Shown in pieces: positions 23,162 to 36,037 of a stretch of DNA of 64,000 nucleotides (the first letter of the stretch is position 1; every line of letters starts with the position of its first letter). Where the stretch lies: the NCBI GenBank assembly GCA_026413225.1, contig CM048552.1:166978053-167042052 (forward strand), written 5' to 3'. A program made the translations under genes and the position numbers. The notes beneath the pieces are model-generated. The model worked only from the letters and a program-made list of their open reading frames with translations. It was not told the DNA's origin and did no database searches. The DNA is from Otis tarda (taxonomy: Eukaryota; Chordata; Aves; Otidiformes; Otididae).

Positions 23162-23188
23162 CAGATTCTATGATTCTATTCTATGATA
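23162..23188 (+). mobile_element. CR1 3' tail remnant
   Basis: Units of ATTCTATG (GATTCTATGATTCTATTCTA) directly follow the LTR-like end. No CR1 body is left upstream, so the LTR may have replaced or split it. Confidence 0.5.
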
Positions 23189-25057
23189 ACGTGAACTGCA
23201 GGTCTTGCTACACTGCATGGTCACTTCTGAGTAGGAGTTTCTGCATCTTTATAGGTGTCTACAAACTGCATGCCAACACTGTATTTTCTTTGTTCTCATC
23301 TCATTCTTTTCAGGTTTTCAAAAATGTATGGTGAATCTCTTTGTAGCAAACCACAGGAATAGCCTTTATTAGCAGTTCTTGGTGAGTGTTTTGTCTCCTG
23401 GCTTTTATGAATCTTCTACAGGTTCAGAACAGACAACAGGAAAAGAAGAATAGATGATATCTTATCCTTTTTCAGTCAGGTGCCTACTGTGAGGAAGTTG
23501 TCATTGATAAAGAAGGGAATAACAATTGCAAGATTTGTGAGTCCTTATTGAAAGGAATAATGTTTTAAATGAAAAAATCTATTATCTGCATAGTGCTTGC
23601 CTCTTTTGAGAGATACCTGCCTTATACAGATTTATGAATGGTGTAATTAGATTGTGGAAATTGTTACACAAAGTGATATTGTGAAGGTAAAGAATATGAT
23701 ACGTTTCAAGAATTGTCAGACAAATTAATAATACCCATGGTTATTAATTAGCTTCTGTAATAGAAAGTGCCTAAATTACTGACGGGAGGAATATGAAAAG
23801 GAATAGTTAATGAAAGATTGTTTTTAAGCCTTGTTGTTAACTACAGGCAGAAACAGGAAAGATAATTTCACTGGGGTCTGATTTGAGTTTGGCCCATGCT
23901 TAAGATCAGTGCTCATGTACCATGTTTAGTCATAGGAAACTAACTGAAGAAAGTTTCCATGCGAGTCTACTACTGAGACCAATGTTTTCACTGCTCTTAC
24001 TGTTATTAGTAACACACTAAGTGGTTCACACCTATCACCTCCCTCCATATTGCTGAGCAGTGTAACAGTTGTGTCTCCTTTTTACTTGGTCACACAGTCA
24101 AGCTCAGGTTTAATATGAAAAGGCTTGAAGTAACTTCTAATCTTTAGGGGAAAATTGTAGAGTATCATTCATCTTTACTTTCTTTTGTCTTTTCACTTTT
24201 ATTTTATCATACCAGGGCAAAGGACTGCAAACTTGTTCAAAAATAGATACAGAGATTATTATTTTTTTTTTTTACTTTTAGAGCTCTCCAACTACGAATA
24301 GGGCCACCAACTTGTTGAACTTTGCTAGATCATGCAACTTTTTTCCACATTTAAATTAGATTTTTCAGTTGCCCTCAAACATTCCTTCTTCCTCTTTTTT
24401 AGCATCATAATCCATCAGTAAAGGATTATGGAAAATACTTGCAGGTAAATTTCAATCTTCTTCAATATAATTGAATGTGCAGGCTAATTAAATAATTCTT
24501 TTCACATTTATTTTAAAGTCTGTTATAATTACAGTTCTATTCTTTGTTCAAAGACTTGTGAATATCTCTGTTTGGATCCTGCATATAGTTTCCTAAAAAC
24601 AAGTAAACACACTACTTCTTTATTACTGTTGTTATTTTGTATATTGATATACTTCATTATTGTTTGAACAATATCTTGCTAGTGGTTTGACAGTACAATC
24701 CTAATTATAACAGCAGATGGGACAACCCTTACGTGGGGTTGATTTGTACAAGTCAAAATAATTCCACGGAGCTGTGCTGATTTATGTTAACTGAGGATCT
24801 GTTTTCACATTTGTATTTGTATGTCTAATATTCATTTTTATTTTTTAAAAAATAGACTTTTCTAAATAGAAAATGGTGAATTCTGAGTTCACTGATGTTA
24901 ATCTAAAACTAGAATAATGTAAACTACTTTAGTCCTTATGTAACTGAACACAATCTACCTGTATGCAGCAAACAGAATAACAAGACTCACACATGGAATC
25001 ATCCTCAGGGAATAACTATTAGAATGAGGACATTATAATAATTCTTTTGTTTAAATA
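23189..25057. other. AT-rich unique sequence
   Basis: No gene recognised. A 9-bp stem AATTAATAA/TTATTAATT lies at about 23724-23750, rich in TAAT cores. Confidence 0.45.
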
Positions 25058-25225
25058 AAGACTACCGACACGATTGCATGTTCTGCAGTATGGGTTTATT
25101 CAGCTCTCCGCAAGCCAGCTGCATGTAGTCAAGAGCTCCTTCAGAGATCCCAAGGGGGAGAAAAAAGCAGCAGCCTCTCAGTGAAAAAGAGTGCCTTATG
25201 GCTAAAGTGTATATAAATTCTATTG
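25058..25225 (-). mobile_element. Retroviral LTR remnant (TATA, R/U5) minus strand
   Basis: Read on the minus strand there is a TATA-like TTTATATAC (about 25209-25217), a moderately GC-rich leader, GAGCTGAATAAACCC with AATAAA at 25095-25100, and then a U5-like segment ending near GGTAGTC (about 25064). About 110 bp separate the TATA-like box and AATAAA, as in class I (gamma-type) LTRs. The U3 beyond 25225 is not clear. This is an inference from layout, not from a family match. Confidence 0.5.
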
Positions 25226-27221
25226 TCACATATCTTTTATTTTAAAAATACAAATTGAACATGGAAATAAAATAAATGTGAATTTATACATCTGAGGGCT
25301 GCAAAAGTTTTCTAAGCATCTAAACCTCCAGGTTTATCTCATGATAGAAAAAGCACAGACTGTCCTTTTTGATGATAATGCCACAGGAAAAAAAAAAAAA
25401 AGACAAGCAGAGAACCAATATAAATGCACAGTTGGAGTCTTGTTCAATGTTATGTGTTATTTTCTTAGCTCTGAGAGCTGGAGGGTATGGAAATAAAAGC
25501 CTTCTGCAGAACAGTCCATATGGTGAATTTATAATGTGTGATCAGGACAAAACATGAATTACTGTGAGTAGTCCTTGAGTATTCATTTCAGTGATTTTAA
25601 TTAGATAAGAAAATTTTCATACTCTTGGATGCCTGTTGCAATTTTTGTCTTCATATTCCAGAAATTCATCTTCTATTTCCAACAAAGTACAGTTATCAAA
25701 GAGAGTGAACTTAGCACTGCAAGTCTTCCATCTGCTTTACATGTTCTTTCATTAACACTACCACAAACATTGCTCTTTTGACAAGAAGCTCTTGAAGTAA
25801 GACAAGTGCAGTCATAGCCTTTTATTAATATATGAAGTAACTCCTGGAAAAGTCAGAAATTAATTACTTCAAGTTCTTTATCTATAGTTTTCTGACGCAC
25901 TTACACTTAGTATCTGCAGACATGCTGCCAAATAACTCAGGGATCTTGATCATTAACTGACCAGATCAGATGCCTACTGGAGCCTGCCATAGTATCCGAT
26001 CTGCAGCCTGAGCTTCTCTTTTTATGAAAATGAAGACACAGGGTAGCGTACACTCAGATCTAACCATGCTGTGGAGCTGGGAAATGGCTAAGGCATTTTG
26101 AACTAGAAAATGCACCTGTGTTTTTTTAAACGAGGTTTAGACAATATCTTCTGAAGATGGACCTTGTGTTATGGATAATATTGTTGAAGAAGAGTTATTC
26201 AAGCTGACTCAGCATGAATAGTAATGAGATATATACTGCTAAGGTGAAAGAGTCAGTTTCTACCTATTGCCAGTAATACACAGAGTGAGCTTATGTATCA
26301 AGTAAAACTGAACAAGCTATGTGAGTCACTATGAAAATTCTGGTCCAAGACTGTACAATATGCAAACTCATGGTTTTCTGACACTGTAAAGTTCATTAAG
26401 CAGCCTCTGGACAATTATAGTCACGGAAATGCTCAGAAGATCATCCTTACCAGTAATCTGCCTTGCAGCAAAAAAAAAGAATTGTGCTTGCAGTAAGATA
26501 CAAACAATGCTTTCCTTGGCCTGTTACTGTATTGACCAGATTTTAAATAATCTATAGTCTGTGGCTTGTAGTAAATTTATAGTCAGTTGTAAGTGTGCAG
26601 CAATTTTTCAATGAGCTCTTGATCATTTGTCTCAGATGATGCATTTTTTAAAGTACTTAGTATGGGTAGAAAGGATTGTAAATTAATACTTCACAATGTA
26701 AATCTTGACATACTACACAACAACAATAGGAAGTCAAGATGTTTGTACAAGATGGATACTAATAGCATGTCCTCAGCACATACACTAAACCCTGAAATAA
26801 AAGTACAAAAGAATTCATATACCTACTGTTTGTTAGTGTTTTGTCTTATTTTTTTACGTTTCTTATTTTGTTCCATTCTTTTTTAAAAAAAACCTTTTTG
26901 TCCTCTGACATCACAAATTACATCTACATATGATCTCATAATCTTTTTCTGTTTCTGGCAAAAACCACAGTCACCATCCCATATAATAAATGCATTTGCA
27001 AAAAAAAAAGCCCAAAAAAAATCACACAGCTCTTTTGTAGTTACTGATTACTTTCTTATACATGGGTCCTCATATCCACTGTTTTGTAGCGCGAATGACC
27101 TGTAGAAACACAGAAAAAAACTAACTGCAAGGAACTCCTGGAGTTCTTCCACCTTAACTTCCTACTTAAATTATATATAACTTCAAAGTTAGATTGCTCT
27201 AACTCTTGTCCAGTCATGTTT
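25226..27221. other. AT-rich unique sequence
   Basis: No gene or known repeat recognised; only A-runs and short frames. Confidence 0.5.
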
Positions 27222-29651
27222 TGAGTTGGAGAGACAACACGGCAGGGCACAGGCAGTCCAGGAGGTTCCTGGAATGCGTGGACGATAACTTCCTCCTGCA
27301 GGCGATAGAGGAGCCGACAAGGAGGGGTGCCATGCTGGACCTTGTGCTCACCAACAGGGAGGGGCTGGTGGGGGACGTGAAACTGATGGACAGCCTTGGC
27401 TGCAGTGACCATGACGCGGTGGAATTCAAGATCCACGGGGCGGCGAGGAAACTGCACAGTAAGCTCTCTGCCCTAGATTTCAGGAAGGCGGACTTCGGCC
27501 TCTTCAGGAACCTCATGGGCAAAGTGCCATGGGAGGAGGCCCTGGAGGGAAGAGGGGCCCAGGAAAGTTGGTCCATATTTAAGGAGCACCTCCTCCAAGC
27601 TCAGCAGAGGTGCATCCCAATGAAGAAGAAGTCGGGCAAAAAGGCCAGGAGGCCAGCGTGGATGAGCAAGGAGCTCCTGGACCAACTGAAAGTAAAGAAG
27701 GAAGCCTATAGAGGGTGGAAGCGGGGACAGGTAGCCTGGGAGGACTACCGAGTGGCTGTGCGAGCGGCCAGGGATAGGGTGAGGAAGGCTAAAGCCCTGA
27801 TGGAATCGAATCTGGCCAGGGATATAAAAAGTAACAAGAAAAGCTTTTACAGGTATGTAGGGGACAAAAGAAAATCCAAGGAGAATGTAGGCCCCCTCCG
27901 GAAGGTAACGGGTGTCGTGGTTACCCGGGATGTGGAGAAGGCTGAGGTACTCAATGACTTTTTTGCCTCAGTCTTCACTGATAAGGGCTCTTGTCTCCCC
28001 ACCCAAGCTGTGGAACGCACAGGCAGGGACTGTGAGGATGAAGAACCGCCCACGGTGCTCGAAGAGCAGGTTCAGGACCATCTAAGGAACTTGAAGGTGC
28101 ACAAGTCCATGGGGCCTGATGAGATCAGGGAACTGGCGGATGAAGTTGCCAAGCCACTGGCCATCATATTTGAGAAATCGTGGAGGTCTGGTGAGGTCCC
28201 CGATGACTGGAAGAGAGGGAACATAACCCCCATTTTTAAAAAGGGGAGTAAGGAAGACCCGGGCAACTACAGGCCGGTCAGCCTCACCTCCGTGCCTGGC
28301 AAGGTCATGGAGCAGATTCTCCTGGAAACCATGCTAAGGCACATGGAGAGCAAGGAGGTGGTTGGTGACAGCCAACACGGCTTCACCAAGGGCAGATCGT
28401 GCCTGACCAATTTGGTGGCCTTTTATGACGGGGTAACAGCATCAGTGGACAAGGGACGGGCAACGGATATCGTTTACCTGGACTTGTGCAAAGCTTTTGA
28501 CACTGTCCCGCATGACATCCTTCTCTCTAAACTAGAGAGGCATGGGTTCGATGGATGGACCACTCGGTGGATAAGGAGTTGGCTGGATGGCCGCACTCAG
28601 AGAGTGGTGGTCAACGGCTCAATGTCCATGTGGAGACCGGTCACCAGTGGCGTCCCTCAGGGGTCCGTGTTGGACCCGGCCCTGTTCAACATCTTTGTCG
28701 GCGACATGGACAGTGGGATAGAGTGCACCCTCAGCAAGTTCGCTGATGACACCAAGCTGTGTGGTGCCGTCGACTCGCTGTAAGGGAGGGATGCCATCCA
28801 GAGGGACCTGGACAGGCTGGAGAGGTGGGCCCGTGCCAACCTCATGAAGTTCAACCAGGCCAAGTGCAAGGTCCTGCACCTGGGTCGTGGCAATCCCAGG
28901 CACAAATACAGGCTGGGCAGAGAACGGATTTAGAGCAGCCCTGAGGAGAAAGACTTGGGAGTGCTGGTAGACGAGAGGCTCAACATGAGCGGGCAATGTG
29001 CCCTTGCGGCCCAGAAGGCCAACCGCATCCTGGGCTGCATCAAGAGGAGCGTGGCCAGCAGGTCGAAGGAGGTGATTCTGCCCCTCTACTCTGCCCTGGT
29101 GAGACCCCACCTGGAGTACTGTGTCCAGTTCTGGAGTCCCCAACACAAGAAGGACATGGACCAGTTGGAAAGGGTCCAGAGAAGGGCCACCAAGATGATC
29201 AGAGGGCTGGAGCACCTCTCCTATGAGGACAGGCTGAGAGAGTTGGGGCTGTTCAGCCTGGAGAAGAGGAGGCTCCGGGGAGACCTGATAGCGGTCTTCC
29301 AATACCTCAAGGGGGCCTACAGGAAAGATGGGGAGAAGCTGTTCAGTAGGGCCTGTTGTGATAGGACAAGGGGTAATGGGTTTAAATTAGAAGGAGGTAG
29401 GTTTAGATTAGATATTAGAAAAAAATTTTTTACAATGAGAGTTGTAGAGCACTGGAACAGGTTGCCCAGAGAGGTGGTGGATGCCCCGTCCCTGGGGATG
29501 TTCAAGGCCAGGCTGGATGAGGCTCTGAGCAACCTGATCTAGTCAGGGATGTCCCTGCTCTTGCAGGGGGGTTGGACTAGATGACCTTTGAAGGTCCCTT
29601 CCAACTCTAACCATTCTATGATTCTATGATTCTATGATTCTATGATTCTAT
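27222..29651 (+). mobile_element. Best-preserved CR1 LINE, 5'-truncated in endonuclease
   Basis: One frame runs from about 27222 to the TAG ending at 29542 (open from 27206, about 780 codons), broken only by two in-frame stops: TAA at 28781-28783 and TAG at 28931-28933. It starts inside the APE-type endonuclease ([17 protein letters not shown]), whose final S-D-H motif ([11 protein letters not shown]) is near codon 70. The reverse transcriptase follows: [59 protein letters not shown] and the catalytic FADD at 28739-28750, then the C-terminal [15 protein letters not shown] and [10 protein letters not shown]. Against 58327-59745 this copy lacks five codons after GPDE near 28125, an in-frame 15-bp deletion. 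The 3' end has almost five ATTCTATG units (29613-29651). ORF1 and the endonuclease N-terminus are absent, so the copy cannot move by itself. Confidence 0.95.
28739..28750 (+). other. CR1 RT catalytic F-A-D-D box, intact
   Basis: The codons TTC GCT GAT GAC encode the metal-binding aspartate pair of reverse transcriptase. The matching place reads FAND near 59198-59209 and TAHD in the 32680-33860 copy. Confidence 0.85.
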
Positions 29652-30423
29652 CCCTAAGAATGGAGATTCCACAGAAATTTAATTCCACAATTACTTTGTG
29701 ACGTATCATCCAGTTTAGGCCAACATGCTGATAACTTCTGTGTGAGTCATGTATTGGAATTGTTTCTTAAAAGCTATATGGCATGAAATTGATCTCTTTT
29801 TTTTTGAGCTAGCATAGCTATATTTCAAAGGTAAAATTCTTTCCTCATCTTAATTGCACAGATTTGTTTCATTATTTTGTTTTCTCCATACTATAAACAG
29901 CTTTGGAAGACTGCAGAGGTTTAACCTTTGACCTTTTGAGTTTTTACCTCATTTGCCTCTAATCATACCTATTTACTCTCTGGTCAATACTAACCTTGAA
30001 AATGAAAAGGATCAATATAGGACTATTCTCTGCATTTTGTCACACATTGTTTACAATATATTCTAATTATTCTTTCAGTATGCTACCTACACAGAAATCA
30101 ACACTCTGGAAAAGGTAGGAAGTCCTCCCATTCCTCAGTATCTCAAAAAAATAATCCTTCATTTTATAACTTCTACTAGAACATACATGATCTTGATTTC
30201 TCTCCTGCTCAAACTGTCACTTACAAAGTCAGTAGACTGAGGAAATATTTTGGGTGCATTTACTGGTTAGTTCCTTCAGAAACTGGGCAAAGAAACCCTA
30301 CACTAACAAATAATAGGTATCCTCACTTACCATAACACACATGCAAATCATAGACATAGCAGTACAACCTGTGATCTGTGGGCTGACTTTATAAACAACA
30401 ACAAGATATGTCAGTTTGACTCC
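29652..30423. other. AT-rich unique sequence
   Basis: Nothing recognised. Confidence 0.45.
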
Positions 30424-30702
30424 ATGTCTATTAGAAATATGTTATGTTATGGATAAAAGGCTGTTGATCACGTATTCCACATCCCCATAGGGAAAGCTGA
30501 GGTCCAGTGCTTCCCCCTGGGTCTTGGTACTGTTCTTGGATGATGTTAGGACAGGACTGCTTAGCCTCTTAATTTCTTTTCTGCACTCTCCTACCACAGC
30601 AGTCAACCTTTGTGTAATACGCTAGGAGCTGTGTAAAACTAGTTACTTCTTTTTAATCACAGATGTCATGTTGTCCACTACAGATCTGAGTCAACTGTTA
30701 CT
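30424..30702 (-). repeat. Dispersed repeat A, copy 2 (unclassified)
   Basis: Second copy of the repeat at 11511-11795, same orientation. The minus-strand frame reads DCCGRRVQKRN then a stop, and further on QSCPN and QEQYQ, in register with copy 1. The protein family is not recognised. Confidence 0.6.
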
Positions 30703-32679
30703 TCACATTCGTTTTCATTTGTGAAAATTTTCAGAACTTCCTAAATCTAGTTTATGTTATTGCTAAACTGTGTTAAACAGCACAGGGTCAGCTATTCATC
30801 AGTTCCTCCCTTGTAATTTTATCTGGCCAGATGGCTTTACAAGGCCCTCAATACCACCTGAGTGATAATACTTCCCACTGATTCTGTGAAGTGTTTTTAA
30901 TTTATCAAACACTTTTGGGAATCTTCTTTACAATCAATGCCCTAGATACTAGTGAACCAGATCCAAAAGTGAATTCAGTGATCTAAAAAAAAAAATTGTC
31001 TGGGTATTCAGCCTAAATCCAAATAAGAATTTAACTAATTTTACACAGTCATAATTTTATATTAAAAAAAAAGATTAAAATTCAAGATACATATTTTCAT
31101 TTCATCTGCAAATTATCTACTAACCTTAAGTTCTGTGGCTTTTTTTTTTTTCATTTGTAGAACTTCCCTAGCCCAATCAGTCTCTTTGTGGTGTCTTCTT
31201 GTTCTCAAAAATCTACCCAACTTCAAAAGTGCTGAAAAATTTCATTAAAGAGTCCTGACTAGAAAATATACTTTCTGCAGACATAAACCATACATGAAGT
31301 ACTAGGTCCATTCTTAACACACTTTCTTTTAGCAGAAGAATGCCTTAATTTTGTAACTGATTCTGCTTTTTGTAATAAGAATAAGGTATTTTATAGGAAA
31401 ATTGCAAAACCCTTCAAAATACAGTACATCTCTGCTACTATGGTGCTTTTTTGTCTTTTGTGCTGGACAGTAGTAAATATAATCCACAGTGACGAACAGG
31501 AGGGAAAAAGACTGTGTTTTCAAGAATCTACAAACACATAGAATAGCTTTCCTTCCATCTAATTTTGTGAATAAAATAAATGTCTTGCATAATTTTTTGT
31601 TTGTTTGTTTATTTTTTCAATATGTGCAGTAGTACTGAGGTTTTGAGCATCACCATATCAAATCTGGTTTAATTCCTTTCTGTTCAAGAATTCTTTAAAG
31701 AATCCATATCAGAGATTTAGATTACACTTGCTAAGTTAGGGCATCCAATAGATACTAAATATATGACTTAAGTGTGCACTTATATGTCCATACTTATTAC
31801 AATTTCTTTAACTCTACCATTGCTACTTCATATGTATCATTGTTGACAATTCTAATTGGAAATTACAGAAAGTTTACAAGAATAAATAGTATATGAGGGC
31901 ATATACTTCTCATACAGAATCCACTATGAAAGAACTTTAAAAATTAGTAATAAATGCTATACTTTTTCCGACAGAGAAGAACTGAAGAGAAACCCCAAAG
32001 ACTGAAAATAACACTATTTTCTCTTAAGTTACCTTCATGAACTTGTATTCTTGATTTGTAAATGCTGATAAGATACCGGTCTTTCAAGATGGGATTTCTC
32101 CTCAGATTCAGACACAAGAACTTATGATGTCTGCAGTATAGCTGTGAATAGACTTTTGGGAACTCTGCACTTTTGTTTTGTTTTCATTACCAACAAAACT
32201 TTTATTTAATCTTACTTCTACGTGACATTGATCACAACCTGAAAAATGTCAATTGATGTTGCAGTGTCCCTTTGAGGACTAAGTTGAAGACATGGTTATA
32301 TGATTCTAACTCATATCTATCATTTTACTAGGTGATGGATGATAGTAAATTGCACTGAGTACAAACATACCAAAAAATCACTTCAAAATGGAAAAAAAAA
32401 AAGTCTTTGACCAAGTATACATACTTTAATGTAGAAGTTGTCTATATATGTGAGACATACAGTCATGATCCTGCAGATCATAATCTTACATACAGATTCT
32501 GAGACAACGTACACTTTCTGACATATATTTATACTATCCTGCTCACATAAAACTGCACTAGCTTACTTTAATTTTAAGAATTGTGCTTCAAAATAAAACA
32601 TATGCTTAAATATACTAAGAATTTTTAGCCATGTTCTTTGCATTTGAATTAAATTTCAGGTTATTTTTTACTGAAATAG
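30703..32679. other. AT-rich unique sequence
   Basis: No gene or classified repeat recognised. Confidence 0.5.
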
Positions 32680-33860
32680 AATCACAGAATCATAGAATCA
32701 TTACAGTTGGAAAAGACCTCTAAGGTCATCAAGTCCAACCATCAATTCAACAACACCATGCCTACTAAACCATGTCCTGGAGTGCCACGTCTACGCGCTT
32801 TTTGAACATCTCCGGGGATGGTGACTCCACCACCTCCCTGGGCAGCCTGTTCTGATGCTTGACCACTCTTTCAGTAAATAAATGTTTCCTAATATCCAAG
32901 CTAAACCTCCCCTGGTGCAACTTGATGTCATTTCCTCTCATCCTAACACTAGTTACTTGGGAGAAGAGATTAACACCCACCTCACTACAACCTCCTTTCA
33001 GGTAGCTGTAGAGAGTGATAAGGTCTCCCCTCAGCCCCCTCTTCTCCAGACTAAACAATCCCAGTTCCCTCAGCTGCTCCTCATAAGTCTGGTGCTCCAG
33101 ACACGTCCTCACCAGCTTTGTTGCCCTTCTCTGGACACCCTCCAGCAACTCTGTCCTTCTTGTACTGAGAGGCCCAAAACTGCACACAGTATTCGAGGTG
33201 CGGCCTCACCAGTGCCGAGTACGTGGGCACGATCACTTCCCTACTTCGGCTGGCCACACTATCCCTGACACGAGTCAGGATGCTGTTGGCCTTCTTGGCC
33301 TTCTTGGCCACCTGGGCACACTGTTGGCTCACATTCAGCCGGCTGTCTACCAGCATGCCCAGGTCCCTTTCCGCCAGACAGCTTTCCAGCCCCTGTTCCC
33401 CAAGCCTGTCGCGTTGCATGGGATTGCTGTGACCGAAGTGTAGGACCTGGCACTTGACCTTGTTGAACCTCATACAGTTCACCTCAGCCCATCATTCCAG
33501 CCAGATCAATCTGTCCAGATCCCTCCGCAGAGCCTTCCTATCCTTAAGCAGACTGACACTCCCATCCAGTTTGGTGTCATGTGCAGTCTTACTGAGGGAG
33601 CACTCAATCCCCTTATCCAGATGGTTGATAAAAATATTAAACAAGACTGGCCCCAGTACTGAGCCCTGGGGAACACTACTTGTGACCAGCCGCCAACTGG
33701 ATTTAACTCCGTTCACGACAACTCTCTGAGCTCAGCCATCCAGCCATTTTTTAACCTATTGCAGGATATATCTGTCCAAGCCACCAGCCACCAGCTTCTC
33801 TAGGAGAATGCTGTAGGAGATGGTATCAAAGGCTGTGCTAAAGTCTAGGAAGATAACATC
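32680..33860 (-). mobile_element. 5'-truncated CR1 LINE, minus strand
   Basis: On the plus strand it begins with the complement of the CR1 tail (AGAATCATAGAATC at 32687 on) and 3' UTR, then the RT C-terminus, and ends at 33860 inside the complement of the RT palm ('gtggatgttatcttcctaga'). Read on the minus strand: [19 protein letters not shown] (near 33610-33680), SKTAHDTKL where F-A-D-D is expected, [38 protein letters not shown], then a frameshift near 33150 before RRATKLV and [21 protein letters not shown] triple 9-bp unit GCCTTCTTG (33290-33316) has added a few residues. The two catalytic aspartates are reduced to one. Inactive. Confidence 0.9.
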
Positions 33861-34610
33861 CACAAATACTGTAACAACCTTTCAGATATGAAGTATCCTG
33901 GTGCAGATCATCAAACTGTTTAATCCTTTGTCTCAGCTGAGATCCTAGCACATTCCTGATACTCTTCTTCTCAAATACTTAGACTTTTGCATTGGTCTCA
34001 AGTTGTATTCGTTATCATACATTAGCATAAAATTAGCATAAGAACATAAGTTAGATTAAGAAGTAATGCTATAAGAAAATATATTAAAAAAGAAAATAAT
34101 CATAGATGAGAACACTTAAGAGGTGCTGAATACCCCACAGCTGACATTTAGATGTATTTATACACAGAGTGACTAAATTGGACTAGTCAGCACTAGCATG
34201 ACTTCAGACTATCAGACTGAAGTGCACTTTCTTGAAGTATTTGTATTCAGATAGCTTTACATTAATGATTTTATTAAAAAAAAGTCTGTCATGGAACTCT
34301 AAGATTTGACATTTGGATTCCAGAGCAGAGGCTGATAAACATTATGGTTTTCAAACATTTTTTATTTGTGATTCCATCAAAATTTTTCAGTGAACATGTG
34401 TATTAAATATAAATCTAGTTTTAGAAGTTTACTTTTTTTTTTTTCCAATTAGCAGTCACAGACAACATACTGACACAGATCACAAACTGATTTCTTTCAG
34501 CATTCTAATTATCTTGAAAGAAGTTATTCTGCTCTGTTTCAGACTTCTGGCCATCTTCCTATCTGCCCATGAACACATTTCTTTCTTTCTCTTCTCCTAG
34601 CTTAATCTGT
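33861..34610. other. AT-rich unique sequence
   Basis: No gene recognised. Confidence 0.45.
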
Positions 34611-35618
34611 TGTTCTGGTTTTATTTAGTTGGAGGGGAAGGGGCTATGGTGGTAGCTTCTGTAAGAAGCTGCTAGTTGTTCCCCTTTGTTCAGAAGCTGA
34701 GCAGGTGCAGAGGTGGGGAGGCACAAGCCTTGTGGGCCTTGCAGGCCTCACCCTCTGGCCTCCCACTGGGCAGCCGTCTGGGCCCAATTCGATCCAGCCT
34801 GGCTGCAAGAAGTTGAGAGAGGAGATGGGAAGAGAACCTGAGAGGTGTCTGCCTGCCTGTTGTGAAGCATTTCTTATGAAAGGAACGGCTGCAGATGCCA
34901 AGGTCAGTGAAGAAGGAGGGGGAGGAGTAATACTGCTCCTGGCCATAATTCCCCTGCAGCCTGTGGTGAAGACCATGGTGGAGCAGACTGTCCCCCTGCA
35001 GTCCATGGAGGTCGACGGAGGAGCAGAGATCCACCCGGAGCCCGTGAAGGACCCCACACTGGGGGAGGTGGATGCCTGAAGGCGCCTGTGGCCCATGGAA
35101 GGCCTCCATTGGGGCAGCTGTTCTGGAGAGACTGCACCCTGTGGAAGAGATGACCCACGCCGGAGTAGTTTCATGAAGGACTGTGGCATATGGGTGGGAC
35201 TCCACAACAGAGCATGGGGGGAATGTGAGGAGTTCTTCCCCCGACGATGAAGCAGCAGCGTAAAACAACGCGTGATGAACTGACCACAACCCCCATTCCC
35301 TCTTCCCCTCTGTGCCGCTTGGGGGTTGGGAGGGGGGCGGGGGGAGGTGGCAGAGACAATGTTAAGCCTGGGAAGGGGGGGGGGTGAAGTTGTCTTGTTT
35401 TCTGTTTCATTATCTTGCTTTGATTTTAGCAATAAATGAATAGTTTTCCCCAAGTCGAGTCTGTTTTGCCCGTAACGGTAACTTTAAGGATTTCTCCCTG
35501 TCCGTATCTCAAACCTCGAGCCTTTTTCCTTATATTATCTCTCCCTGATCTTTTGGAGGGTGGGAGCAGTGAGAGAGAGACTGCGTAGTCTGGTCCTCAT
35601 TGGGGCTAAACTACGATA
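34611..35618 (+). mobile_element. Solo LTR, long-LTR family, TATA part deleted
   Basis: It opens TGTTCTGGTTTTATTTAG and ends GGGGCTAAACTACGATA (CA decayed). It aligns with 5964-7129 except that about 150 bp after 'cccctttgttcag' (34681-34693) is missing, the part that carries the TATTTAAG box. AATAAA is kept near 35432. An open frame at 34705-35079 ends at the same stop as 6389-6589 and shares residues such as AADAKVSEEGGGG, LQPVV and EDPTLG/KDPTLG. No clear target duplication was found. Confidence 0.85.
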
Positions 35619-35621
35619 CTA

Positions 35622-35800
35622 TTTAAACTCTGGAAGAGGTTACCTGGAGCGGTGGTGGTATCTTCATCCTTAGAGACAGTAAAAACTTGACCAGACTCAG
35701 TTTTGAGCAATGTGCTATGAGTAGGTCTGTCTTGGGGGAAGGGGAGAGAGGGAAGATGACTCCCAGAGATTCCTTACAGCTTATATTATTCTGTGATTTG
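35622..35800 (+). mobile_element. Old CR1 3' fragment
   Basis: 'actctggaagaggttacctg' (35626 on) and 'gtggtggtatcttcatcctt' match the CR1 RT C-terminus, and the block ends 'attattctgtgattt'. Directly follows the LTR. Strongly decayed. Confidence 0.6.
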
Positions 35801-35839
35801 GTTATCTGAGGAAAGACATAGCTGAGAGTTCTGAAATAA

Positions 35840-36037
35840 TGAAAGTAGTGGACTTGGTGATCACAGACTTGTTACTCACCAAATTTCACTATACTAGAAA
35901 TAGGTATCGCTCATTAAATCAAGAGATCCACTTAAAAGAGAAAGAAAAAAGTGGACATACACAAGTCTATGAGACTTGATGGGATGCACTCACGAATGCT
36001 TGAGCAAGCTGACTAGTGTCATTGTGAGACAATTCTT
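35840..36037 (+). mobile_element. Host CR1 of nested stack, 5' segment
   Basis: 'gtctatgagacttgatggga' (35966 on) with 'tgcactcacgaatgcttgag' corresponds to the conserved G-P-D-x-x-H-P-R region of CR1 reverse transcriptase, followed by 'gtgtcattgtgagacaattct'. The sequence is cut at 36037 by a minus-strand CR1 and resumes at about 37271. Positions before 35960 are only weakly matched. Confidence 0.65.

Noticed and set aside
29613..29651. CRISPR-like or satellite-like array of 8-bp units
   Set aside because: These ATTCTATG units are the normal 3' tail of CR1 and have no spacers.
34644..35453. 269-codon minus-strand frame
   Set aside because: It lies wholly in the plus-strand LTR at 34611-35618 and consists of Pro/Ser/Cys-rich low-complexity residues; stop-poor composition explains it.
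34606..35623. Possible target duplication around LTR 34611-35618 (TCTGT and CTATT)
   Set aside because: Only a shifted, imperfect match; not enough to claim a duplication.
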